A stretch of 64,000 bases of DNA from Candidatus Gastranaerophilales bacterium (GTDB taxonomy: Bacteria; Cyanobacteriota; Vampirovibrionia; Gastranaerophilales; Gastranaerophilaceae): positions 1-64,000 of the forward strand of contig CALUSQ010000006.1 of the NCBI GenBank assembly GCA_944323475.1, read 5' to 3'. Shown one piece after another: positions 8,394 through 16,582 of this stretch; the first letter of the stretch is position 1; every line of letters starts with the position of its first letter. The notes under the pieces are model-generated. The model was not told the DNA's origin and made no database searches. It saw only the letters and a program-made list of their open reading frames with translations. Made by a program: the position numbers and the translations under genes.

Positions 8394-10133
8394 TTATATT
8401 TTCTTTTTAACAGTATGTTTATCAGGAGGAATATTTAAAATTCTTGCTGTTTGAAGAGCAACTTCCTTGAACACAGGAGCAGCAACAGTACTACCCCAAA
8501 GTGCACCTTTTGACGGAGAGTCAATCACTACATAGATTTCAACTTGAGGATTATTCGCCGGGAAAAATCCGATAATTGAAGTTACAAGTTTGTTTGTATA
8601 TCCTTTTGTTCCATAATTTGACTTTCTTGCAGTACCTGTCTTTGCCGCAACATTATAATCATCCAAATTTACAGGAGATTTTGAACGACCTATACTTCCC
8701 GCTAAAAGTTTTGTAACTGTATGAGCAGTTTCCGGTGAGACCGTTTGAATATGCTTGATTTTTTCTTCTGCTTCTTCCGGTGAATATTTTATAACATGGG
8801 GAGTAACTCTAACTCCATCATTAGCAATTGCAGATATAGCTGAAACCATCTGCATAGCCGTAACAGAAATACTATAACCATATCCAACAGATGCATGTGT
8901 TGATTTATGCCAATCACTTATAGGTGGTATCAAACCTCTTGATTCACCTGGGAGATCAATACCTGTTTTTTCACCAATTCCAAATCTTTTCAAAACATTG
9001 TAATGCTCTTGTTTTGTCATCATCAATGCAGCTTTTGCACTGGCTACGTTGCTTGAATGTTCAAACAAATAATACAAATCTATATTGCCTGGAAAAGGTT
9101 TTGTTGCATAGTCATAGTTTTTTATTGTCCATTTATCAATATCCAATTTTCCAGTATCAAGAATTCTCGAGTGTTCATTCAATTTGCCATTTTCTATAGC
9201 AGAAGCAATTGTTAAAACTTTAAAAGTAGAACCAGGCTCAAAAACATCACTCAATGTCCAGTTTGTAAGCTGTGTGAGTGTTGCTTTTTTGTAGTTGTTT
9301 GGGTTGTAAGAAGGATAAATTGCATAACCCAATATCTCACCGTTTTTTGGGTTCATTACAACAACAGTACCTCTTAAAGCACCTTTTTCCTGAATAACTC
9401 TATTCAGCTCTACTTCACAAACATGTTGAATTGCAGAATCTATAGTAAGAGTAATAGATTTTCCTCTCAATGGTGTTGCAGTTGCTTCAGGGTCTGTATT
9501 TACTTCATAAATAATATCGCCATCCGGTGTTTTTTCAAAGTTAACATCTTGTTCAACTTCTTCTAATTTATCTTTGGCGGTAAACTCGACTCCTGCAGCC
9601 ACATCAGCGTCCGGATTATAATATCCGAGAATATGGGCGGCCATTGTACCTTGAGGGTATACTCGCTCATTTTTTTTTCCAAGACTTATTTCTCTAAGTC
9701 CCAATTTCCTAATCGTCTGTGCTGTTGTTCTTGAAACATCCTTTTTCAAAACAATAATTTTTTGGTCTTTAGCAAGCTCTTTGGCAAGCTGATTTTTATT
9801 TAATCCCAAAATCGGAGCTAAAATTGCAGCAAGCTCATTTGGGGTGTGATCAAAATATTCTTTATGAGCATAAACATCAAAAGACGTCTTGTCAGAAGCA
9901 AGTTTTATACCATTTCTGTCAAGAATTGCTCCTCTCATAACAAAACTTTTTGCACTACGCTGTCTTTTGGCTTGACCACGATAGTTTTTAACGTCAACAA
10001 CCATTATTAAAAACAAATATGCAGCAATAATAAAGCTTACAATTATACAAATAATTTGCCAAAATATAAGTTTATTATCAAATTCTTTAAACTTCTCTTT
10101 ATCGTTTTTATAATTTCTATAATTCCGTCCCAT
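8394..10133 (-). CDS. ftsI: Class B penicillin-binding protein, FtsI/PBP3 type
   Basis: This is a septal-type transpeptidase that cross-links peptidoglycan. One N-terminal membrane anchor lies at about residues 24-46, followed by a dimerisation domain with the YPQGTMAAHILGY block. The transpeptidase domain carries the catalytic S-x-x-K (EPGSTFK), S-x-N (EHSSNVAS) and KTGT motifs. I place the start at 10133 (MGRNYRN, 579 residues). The frame stays open to 10178, but a -10 element occupies 10141-10146 and would be the promoter. The linkage to murE matches ftsI better than an elongation PBP2. No PASTA domains are present. Confidence 0.93.
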   Translation of the reverse strand: MGRNYRNYKNDKEKFKEFDNKLIFWQIICIIVSFIIAAYLFLIMVVDVKNYRGQAKRQRSAKSFVMRGAILDRNGIKLASDKTSFDVYAHKEYFDHTPNELAAILAPILGLNKNQLAKELAKDQKIIVLKKDVSRTTAQTIRKLGLREISLGKKNERVYPQGTMAAHILGYYNPDADVAAGVEFTAKDKLEEVEQDVNFEKTPDGDIIYEVNTDPEATATPLRGKSITLTIDSAIQHVCEVELNRVIQEKGALRGTVVVMNPKNGEILGYAIYPSYNPNNYKKATLTQLTNWTLSDVFEPGSTFKVLTIASAIENGKLNEHSRILDTGKLDIDKWTIKNYDYATKPFPGNIDLYYLFEHSSNVASAKAALMMTKQEHYNVLKRFGIGEKTGIDLPGESRGLIPPISDWHKSTHASVGYGYSISVTAMQMVSAISAIANDGVRVTPHVIKYSPEEAEEKIKHIQTVSPETAHTVTKLLAGSIGRSKSPVNLDDYNVAAKTGTARKSNYGTKGYTNKLVTSIIGFFPANNPQVEIYVVIDSPSKGALWGSTVAAPVFKEVALQTARILNIPPDKHTVKKKI

Positions 10134-10140
10134 AGAATTA

Positions 10141-10146
10141 ATTATA
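10141..10146 (-). promoter_or_regulatory. -10 element upstream of the ftsI-murE pair
   Basis: TATAAT on the minus strand ends 7 nt before the chosen ATG (10133). No ribosome site is visible, which predicts a leaderless or nearly leaderless mRNA. Confidence 0.5.
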
Positions 10147-10213
10147 CTATGTACGAAAAAATTTTGCGATAAAAACATAAGTAAACTTTATGTATATTTT
10201 TAAAAAATATAAA

Positions 10214-10253
10214 AAAACAGCTTTACCAATTTAAACCGGTAAAGCTGTTTTTT
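10214..10253 (-). terminator. Rho-independent terminator of the pilin-like gene
   Basis: Perfect 11-bp arms at 10217-10227 and 10238-10248 are flanked by A and T runs. It lies just after the minus-strand pilin-like gene, with T tracts in both directions. Confidence 0.9.
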
Positions 10254-10274
10254 TTATAATTAATGAACTGTCAA

Positions 10275-10808
10275 CTATTTTCTGTAAAGAATTTCAGATT
10301 GAGTTGATGTAGCTGGTAATGCTTTTTGCGGATAAATAGCTACTGTAAAGATATCATAAACTTTGTCTGTAGCATCTGAAGGTTTGTTAGGACCTTTCAT
10401 ACCGTTAACGTCGACTTCAACAATTGAACAAATGTTGTCTTTGCCGTTACCGCCTTCAACTGCACAATCATTAGCAGCAGTACTGTCAGGACCAGCAGCC
10501 ATAGCTTTAAAGTACATACCATCAGCTGTATAAAGGTCGCTGTTTGTACCTGTAGACATTACGTTCAATCTTTGAGTCATAAGATCAAAGAAACTTTCAC
10601 CAGTAAAGTCTGTACCATCTTCACCATCAAGAGCATAATTCAAAGTAACTGCTTGGTTAAGCATTGAAATAGCTTTTTTGAAAGCAGCTTTGTATTCTTG
10701 TTGAGATGTGCTTTGCATTAATGACGGAATTGTCATAGCTGCAATTACACCGATAATCATCAATGTAACTAAAACTTCCGCTAAAGTAAAACCAGATTTT
10801 TTGTTCAT
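10275..10808 (-). CDS. Type IV pilin-like / pseudopilin protein
   Basis: The N terminus has a short basic leader MNKKSG followed by FTLAEVLVTLMIIGVIAAM. This is a class III signal with Gly before the cleavage site, Phe at +1 and Glu at +5, so the prepilin peptidase should process it. The remaining 150 residues form a soluble domain with two Cys (DCAVEGG and NICSIVE). These could form a disulfide in a DSL-type loop. The ATG at 10808 has AGAGGA about 9 nt upstream. No other pilus gene is adjacent, and the gene is monocistronic with its own terminator. It could be a minor pilin, a competence pseudopilin or a surface protein using the same export route. Confidence 0.88.
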   Translation of the reverse strand: MNKKSGFTLAEVLVTLMIIGVIAAMTIPSLMQSTSQQEYKAAFKKAISMLNQAVTLNYALDGEDGTDFTGESFFDLMTQRLNVMSTGTNSDLYTADGMYFKAMAAGPDSTAANDCAVEGGNGKDNICSIVEVDVNGMKGPNKPSDATDKVYDIFTVAIYPQKALPATSTQSEILYRK

Positions 10809-10977
10809 AAAAGTCCTCTACTTTCTTATTTAGTTTGATTTTATTTTTTTTGGAATATATACGTAACAAACACGTATTATATTTCATCACTATAAAACAT
10901 TATCCAAAAAAATGCAAGCTTATAATAAATTAATTACCCATAATGTATATATAATAAACACATGTACATATTTGTTT

Positions 10978-10983
10978 TATAAT
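10978..10983 (+). promoter_or_regulatory. -10 element predicting a leaderless mnmG mRNA
   Basis: A perfect TATAAT ends exactly 6 nt before the mnmG ATG at 10990, and there is no ribosome site between them. Confidence 0.55.
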
Positions 10984-10989
10984 TAATTT

Positions 10990-12843
10990 ATGTTTAATTA
11001 TGATTTGATAGTTGTTGGAGCAGGTCATGCCGGATGTGAAGCAGTATTGTCTGCAGCAAAACTTGGCTTGAAGTGTCTTTTGACAACACTTAATATTAAT
11101 AATATTGCGCTTATGCCATGTAATCCAGCAATCGGCGGTCCTGCAAAATCTTGTCTGGTTAGAGAGATTGATGCTCTAGGCGGTGTAATGGGGATTGTAA
11201 CAGATGCCACATATATGCAAATGAAAATGCTTAATTCCTCAAAAGGACCTGCTGTTCGAGCATTGAGAGCACAATCTGACAAAAAAGAGTATACAGCGTT
11301 TATGAGAAATCTTTTGGAAAGTAATCCAAACATATCTCTAAAACAAACAATGATTACTCAACTTCTTGTCAAAGATGACAAAGTTTATGGTGTTGTAGAT
11401 GAATTTGGTCTTGAATATCATGCACCAACAGTAATTTTAACCACAGGAACTTCTCTTGAAGGCAAATGTTACGTTGGTCTGCAATATGTTGAAGCAGGCA
11501 GAATGGGAGAACGTGCAGCAAAAGGACTCTCCGCTTCTCTTATAGAAAACGGTTTAACTTTAAAACGTCTAAAAACAGGGACTCCTGCAAGAGTAGATGC
11601 AAGAACTATCGATTATTCAAAAATGACAATCCAACCCGGAGATGAAGAACTACATTTCTTCTCTTTTGAACCTAACAGACCTGTAAGAAAACAAGTTCCT
11701 TGTTATCTCACAAGAACAACGGAAAAAACTCACGAAATAATAAAAGCAAATCTTGATAAATCACCTATGTATTCAGGACTGATTCATGGAGTAGGGCCAA
11801 GATATTGCCCGTCTATTGAAGACAAAGTAATTAGATTTGCTCACAATCCTTCTCATCATATTTTTATAGAACCGGAAGGAAAAGATACATACGAAATTTA
11901 TGTACAAGGATTTTCAACTAGTTTGCCGGCAAATATACAAATAGAAATGCTTCATTCTTTGCCCGGTTTAGAAAATGTCCATGTAATAAAACCTGCTTAC
12001 GCAGTAGAATATGATGCAGTCCCTGCTTTACAACTAAACCACTCTTTAATGACAAAAAAAATAAAAGGGCTGTTTTGTGCAGGACAGATTAACGGAACAA
12101 GCGGTTATGAAGAAGCTGCAGGTCAAGGGCTTGTTGCAGGTATAAATGCTTACAATTATCTAAACAACAAAGAAATGCTTGAACTTTCAAGAAGCAATTC
12201 ATATATTGGAACACTAATTGATGACCTTGTTACAAAAGATATTCAAGAGCCCTACAGAATGCTTACCTCTCGCTCAGAATACAGGCTTCTTCTTAGACAA
12301 GACAACGCAGATGAAAGATTGACTGAAATAGGTCATAAAATAGGACTTATCAGTGATGAACGATACAACAGATTTTTAGAAAAACAAAATAAAATCAATA
12401 TGGAAATCGAACGTTTGAAAACAGTAAAAGTTCCGCCAAGCCAAGAAGTAAATGAAATTCTTGCAAAATACAATGAAAACATTGACAGAGGAATGAAACT
12501 TGCAGAATTAATAAAAAGACCAAATATAGATTACAAAGTTTTGAAAGAAATAGACAAAGAAACTGCTGATTTGAATCTGCCTGCAGAAATTTATGAAGAA
12601 GCAGAAATCAAAATCAAATATGACGGATATATAAAACGTCAAAACCAACAAATAGAAACTCTTGATAAACTTGAAAGAATCAAAATTCCTGCAGACATCA
12701 ATTATGACGAAATATCTCATATATCAACAGAAACCAGAGAAAAATTAGCAAAAGTCAGACCTGCAACATTGGGTCAAGCATCAAGAATTGGTGGAGTAAA
12801 ACCTGCTGATATTTCCGTTTTGATGGTAATGTTCAGCAGGTAA
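10990..12843 (+). CDS. mnmG: tRNA uridine-34 carboxymethylaminomethyl enzyme MnmG
   Basis: MnmG (GidA) is the FAD protein that, with the GTPase MnmE, modifies wobble uridine 34 in several tRNAs. The FAD dinucleotide motif GAGHAGCEA is at residues 8-16. The conserved NPAIGGPAK, TGTSLEGKCY, FIEPEGKDTYEIYVQGFSTS and CAGQINGTSGYEEAAGQG blocks are all present. The C-terminal domain ends in RPATLGQASRIGGVKPADI. At 617 residues it is near full length. mnmE is not in the window. The gene converges with lysS. Confidence 0.96.
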   Translation: MFNYDLIVVGAGHAGCEAVLSAAKLGLKCLLTTLNINNIALMPCNPAIGGPAKSCLVREIDALGGVMGIVTDATYMQMKMLNSSKGPAVRALRAQSDKKEYTAFMRNLLESNPNISLKQTMITQLLVKDDKVYGVVDEFGLEYHAPTVILTTGTSLEGKCYVGLQYVEAGRMGERAAKGLSASLIENGLTLKRLKTGTPARVDARTIDYSKMTIQPGDEELHFFSFEPNRPVRKQVPCYLTRTTEKTHEIIKANLDKSPMYSGLIHGVGPRYCPSIEDKVIRFAHNPSHHIFIEPEGKDTYEIYVQGFSTSLPANIQIEMLHSLPGLENVHVIKPAYAVEYDAVPALQLNHSLMTKKIKGLFCAGQINGTSGYEEAAGQGLVAGINAYNYLNNKEMLELSRSNSYIGTLIDDLVTKDIQEPYRMLTSRSEYRLLLRQDNADERLTEIGHKIGLISDERYNRFLEKQNKINMEIERLKTVKVPPSQEVNEILAKYNENIDRGMKLAELIKRPNIDYKVLKEIDKETADLNLPAEIYEEAEIKIKYDGYIKRQNQQIETLDKLERIKIPADINYDEISHISTETREKLAKVRPATLGQASRIGGVKPADISVLMVMFSR

Positions 12844-12874
12844 GAAAATTTATTTTTATTCAATTTCCTCAGAA

Positions 12875-14365
12875 CTATTTGTTTTCTATAGGTCTCATAG
12901 TCGGAAATGCTATTACGTCTCTAATTGTTTGAGAGTCAGTTAAAAGCATTACCAAGCGGTCAATACCCATACCCATACCACCTGTTGGAGGCATACCGTA
13001 TTCGAGAGCGTTGATAAAGTCTTCATCCAGTTCCATAGCTTCTTCATCACCGTTTGCTTTTGCAAGTGCTTGTGCTTCAAATCTGCTTCTTTGATCAATA
13101 GGATCTGTCAATTCAGAGAAGGCATTTGCAAGCTCCCAGCCGTTGATACGAGTTTCAAAACGTTCAGTAAGTCTTGAGTTGTCTCTATGAACTTTTGCAA
13201 GCGGAGAGATTTCTCTAGGATAGTCAATAATGTGACATGGCTGTATCAAAGAAGGTTCAATTTTATCTTCAAATACAGCTTCTACAACTTGACCCCAATT
13301 CATCTCATCATCAACAGCAACATGAAGTTTTCTTGCAGCTTCTATTGCTTGTTTTGCATCATAAATTTCCATAAAATCAACACCTGTAGCTTCTTTGATA
13401 GAGCCAAGCATTGTTTTTCTGTCCCATGGAGGAGTCAAATCAATTTCATTTTCGCCATATTTGATTTTCAATGTACCAAGAACTTCTTGTGCAACATATG
13501 CAACCATATTTTCAGTCAATGTCATCATATCATTGTAATCAGCATATGCTTGATAAAGTTCAATCATTGTAAATTCAGGATTGTGACGTGTATCAATACC
13601 TTCATTTCTGAAGCATCTGCCAATTTCATAAACTCTTTCAGAAACACCACCAACAATAAGTCTTTTTAGATACAACTCAAGAGCAATTCTTAAAGTCAAA
13701 TCCATATCAAGAGCATTGTGATGAGTAGTAAACGGACGAGCATTTGCACCTGATGCTGTTGTTTGCAATATTGGTGTTTCAACTTCCAAAAATCCTGCTT
13801 TAGCAAGATATTCTCTGATTTTTTGAATTATCAAACTTCTTTTTCTAAAAGTATCACGAACATCTTCGTTCATAATCATATCTACATATCTTTGTCTGTA
13901 ACGTGTTTCAACGTCAGTCAAACCATGAAATTTTTCAGGCAAAGGTAACAAAGCTTTTGACAACAATTTGTAATCAGTAGCTTTGATAGAAAGTTCTCCT
14001 CTTGGAGTTCTTCTGATTGTACCTTGAAAACCAACAATATCACCTATATCGATAAGTTTCATTGTTTTAATTTTGTCTACATCCATATTTTCTTTATGTG
14101 AAAATATTTGAATTTTTCCTGATGAATCCATCAAATCGATAAACATGCCTGTATTTCTCATTGCCATAACTCTACCGGCAACAAAGTATTCATCATTTGT
14201 TTCTTCACCGGCTGGAAGATCTTTATATTTCTCTTGAAGCATTTTTGCTGAAGCATTTTTATCATATGAATAAGGATAAGGATTTATACCTCTATCAGCC
14301 AAATCTGTAAGTTTTTGTATTCTTGTATTTCTTATCGCATTAAGAGTAGGGTTGTTTTCTAACAT
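12875..14365 (-). CDS. lysS: Lysyl-tRNA synthetase, class II
   Basis: LysS charges tRNA-Lys. The N-terminal OB-fold anticodon domain (about 50-155; VAGRVMAMRNTGMFIDLMD) is followed by the class II catalytic core. Motif 2 is ERVYEIGRCFRNEGIDTRHNPEFTM, and motif 3 is GMPPTGGMGMGIDRLVML near the C terminus. The start is the ATG at 14365 (MLENNPTLN), which has GAGGA 9 nt upstream. The TTG two codons earlier is less likely. At 496 residues it has the normal length. It is divergent from the HD-domain gene. Confidence 0.96.
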   Translation of the reverse strand: MLENNPTLNAIRNTRIQKLTDLADRGINPYPYSYDKNASAKMLQEKYKDLPAGEETNDEYFVAGRVMAMRNTGMFIDLMDSSGKIQIFSHKENMDVDKIKTMKLIDIGDIVGFQGTIRRTPRGELSIKATDYKLLSKALLPLPEKFHGLTDVETRYRQRYVDMIMNEDVRDTFRKRSLIIQKIREYLAKAGFLEVETPILQTTASGANARPFTTHHNALDMDLTLRIALELYLKRLIVGGVSERVYEIGRCFRNEGIDTRHNPEFTMIELYQAYADYNDMMTLTENMVAYVAQEVLGTLKIKYGENEIDLTPPWDRKTMLGSIKEATGVDFMEIYDAKQAIEAARKLHVAVDDEMNWGQVVEAVFEDKIEPSLIQPCHIIDYPREISPLAKVHRDNSRLTERFETRINGWELANAFSELTDPIDQRSRFEAQALAKANGDEEAMELDEDFINALEYGMPPTGGMGMGIDRLVMLLTDSQTIRDVIAFPTMRPIENK

Positions 14366-14465
14366 TCTCAATTCCTCTTTGTTGTGTTCTTTAATATTTA
14401 TTTTATCATCAAAAAAATTTTGCGCAGCCTGTTGAATGGGTTTAATAAAAATTTTTGTTCCATGC

Positions 14466-14471
14466 TATTAT
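14466..14471 (+). promoter_or_regulatory. Extended -10 element predicting a leaderless mRNA
   Basis: TG-C-TATTAT (TG at 14463-14464) ends 6 nt before the ATG at 14478. No ribosome site is visible. Confidence 0.55.
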
Positions 14472-14477
14472 GTGATT

Positions 14478-15392
14478 ATGGTAGCAGAAACAATAACAAA
14501 AAATCTTTATAAAGTATTGCAATCAATTGAAAACCCTGATGGAGAATTTTGCAAAATTAATTTTGAAAAACAGGGTTTTTGTCTCAAGCTAAAATATAGC
14601 AGACAAAATTTTATTGAAGATACAAAAAAATTGTTGTGCAATCTTAATTCATCTCAAAAAACCGAGATAACAAGTTTTTTTGGTTTTGTTTTAATAGAAA
14701 ACGAACAATTCACTACATTTTTAGGATATCCGTCAGTAAAAAATCTTGTACAGGAAAATTCGCCTTATTTTCATCAACTTTTTGGTTTGGTCGAAAAATT
14801 TACTGTACAAAACGAAATTTGTAACAAAAATTACCAAATATTTTCAAAAGAAATGAATACAATATTAAAAGCATTTCCTGAGTTTTATACATTAATAGGC
14901 AAAATTCAACATCACACACATAGTTATACGGTTGACATACACACATTAAAAGTTCTACAAGGTGTAATGTTGAATCCTTTATATAAAAATTTGCCCAAAA
15001 ATGATAGACGAGCATTACAAATAGCTGTTTTGATGCACGATATAACAAAAAAAGAAGGAGAAATTGACAAAACACATCCTTATTGTGCAGCCAAAGATAC
15101 TGCTTTTATATTGAATAATATACAAATACCATCAAAACAAAAAGAAAAAATTTGTTTGTTAATCAGAAATCATGATTGGCTTGAACGTTACAACAAGGGT
15201 ATAACACCCGCAAAAGAATTTGCTGAAATATTAAAAGACGGTAACAACTTTGAAATGCTTTGTATACTTGCTGAATCAGACCTCAAAGCAGTTCAAAGAA
15301 ACGGCGTTTTCTATGAAAAATATTGCAGCGTCCTTGATGACGGGAGAAAAGAAATATCTGCTATTTTGCACAAAAGCTTTAGCGCAGCGTGA
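14478..15392 (+). CDS. HD-domain protein, possible nucleotidyl-metal phosphohydrolase
   Basis: The C-terminal half carries an HD-type metal site. It has H-x-H near residue 138 (HHTHSYTVDIHTL), then VLMHDITKKEG with the HD pair near 185. Downstream histidines follow in KTHPYCAA and RNHDWLERY. This layout matches the HD superfamily of phosphohydrolases and is similar to the HD half of tRNA nucleotidyltransferase or GlnD-type proteins. The N-terminal 110 residues are unrecognised. I choose the ATG at 14478 because an extended -10 sits just before it, and the in-frame codons upstream have no ribosome site. The length is 304 residues. recF starts 21 nt downstream with its own promoter. Confidence 0.75.
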   Translation: MVAETITKNLYKVLQSIENPDGEFCKINFEKQGFCLKLKYSRQNFIEDTKKLLCNLNSSQKTEITSFFGFVLIENEQFTTFLGYPSVKNLVQENSPYFHQLFGLVEKFTVQNEICNKNYQIFSKEMNTILKAFPEFYTLIGKIQHHTHSYTVDIHTLKVLQGVMLNPLYKNLPKNDRRALQIAVLMHDITKKEGEIDKTHPYCAAKDTAFILNNIQIPSKQKEKICLLIRNHDWLERYNKGITPAKEFAEILKDGNNFEMLCILAESDLKAVQRNGVFYEKYCSVLDDGRKEISAILHKSFSAA

Positions 15393-15401
15393 TTTCAATG
15401 A

Positions 15402-15407
15402 TATAAT
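15402..15407 (+). promoter_or_regulatory. Extended -10 element predicting a leaderless recF mRNA
   Basis: TG-A-TATAAT (TG at 15399-15400) ends 6 nt before the recF ATG at 15414. It overlaps the 3' end region of the HD gene. Confidence 0.55.
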
Positions 15408-15413
15408 TAAACC

Positions 15414-16541
15414 ATGTTTATAAAATCCGTTGAACTTAAAAATTTTAGAAATTATGAAGAGTTGAGCCTTGATTTTTCGCATGAAAAAATTCTTCTGATA
15501 GGCAAAAATGCCCAAGGGAAAACAAATCTTCTGGAAGCTGTTTATTATTTGTCTTGCCTAAATTCTTCACGAGCAAAAACAGATACCGAACTAATAACTT
15601 GGAACAAAGATTTCTCAAAACTGAAAGCTTCTGTTGAAAAAAATGATATGGAAAAAGATCTTGAAGTTGTGATTAACCCCCCAAAACGTAAAGAAATGAA
15701 AGTAAACGGTGTTAAAAAAACAAAATCTGCTGATTTTTGTTCAAATCTCTCTGTCGTATCATTTTCAGTTAATGACCTTTTGCTTTTAAGAGGAGTACCA
15801 GAGGATAGAAGAAGCTGGCTTGATATGGCAATCAGCCAAATATACCCTGCATATCCTGACAGAATTTCAAAATACAACAAAATAAGAATTCAAAAAAATA
15901 ATCACCTTAAAGAAATTAAAGGTAATATAAACGCCGATACATCATTGCTTGATGTTTTTAATTCTCAACTTTCTGTTTCAGGCAGTAATATCATATTTTT
16001 ACGTTTAAAATTTTTAAAAGAGATTCAAAAAATAGCCATGGAAAAACATATCCAAATTGCAGAAAATGAAATTTTGACAACTTTTTATAACTCAACAGTA
16101 ACAGGAGATGTCGATTTTTCAAAGTTAGATGATTTGTCTGTCGAAAGTATTGCAGAAAAATTCGAAGAAAAACTCAATGAAAGAAAAATTGAAGAAATAA
16201 TACGTGCACAATCTCTTGTCGGTCCTCACCGAGATGATGTTTCGTTCTTTATAAACGGTATTGAAGCAAAAAAATTTGCTTCACAAGGACAGCAAAGAAC
16301 CATCGTGTTAAGTCTTAAACTTGCAGAACTTGAACTAATAAAAGAAAAAATTCAAGATACACCTGTTCTGCTGCTTGATGATGTTTTGGCAGAACTCGAT
16401 AATATAAGACAAAATTATCTTTTGAATGCAATAGGTCCCAAAACCCAGACCATAATCACATCAGTTGATACTCTCCAATTTGATGAAGAGTATCTTAAAG
16501 ATGTTGAAATATTCAAAATATCTAACGGAAAGTTGGTATAA
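15414..16541 (+). CDS. recF: DNA replication and repair protein RecF
   Basis: RecF is an SMC-like ATPase that helps load RecA at gaps with RecO and RecR. The Walker A motif GKNAQGKTNLLEA begins near residue 30. The signature region SQGQQRTIVLSLKLAEL and Walker B LLLDDVLAELD lie near the C terminus. The RNY segment in ELKNFRNYEEL is typical. At 375 residues it is full length. It is not in the usual dnaA-dnaN-recF order here. The gene converges with the M16 peptidase gene. Confidence 0.95.
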   Translation: MFIKSVELKNFRNYEELSLDFSHEKILLIGKNAQGKTNLLEAVYYLSCLNSSRAKTDTELITWNKDFSKLKASVEKNDMEKDLEVVINPPKRKEMKVNGVKKTKSADFCSNLSVVSFSVNDLLLLRGVPEDRRSWLDMAISQIYPAYPDRISKYNKIRIQKNNHLKEIKGNINADTSLLDVFNSQLSVSGSNIIFLRLKFLKEIQKIAMEKHIQIAENEILTTFYNSTVTGDVDFSKLDDLSVESIAEKFEEKLNERKIEEIIRAQSLVGPHRDDVSFFINGIEAKKFASQGQQRTIVLSLKLAELELIKEKIQDTPVLLLDDVLAELDNIRQNYLLNAIGPKTQTIITSVDTLQFDEEYLKDVEIFKISNGKLV

Positions 16542-16565
16542 GTTTTGTATGTTTACAACTTATAC
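16536..16565. repeat. Inverted repeat between converging genes
   Basis: Nine-bp arms (16536-16544 and 16557-16565) close a 12-nt loop and overlap the last codons of recF. There is no T tract, so it may be only a weak bidirectional end signal. Confidence 0.4.
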
Positions 16566-16582
16566 ACCAAACTAAAACAAAT

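Noticed and set aside
10657..10890. Additional minus-strand frame overlapping the pilin-like gene start
   Set aside because: It reads another frame of the pilin leader region, has no ribosome site and encodes no recognisable sequence.
16536..16565. Strong intrinsic terminator after recF
   Set aside because: The hairpin is clear but no T tract follows in either direction, so it is recorded only as an inverted repeat.
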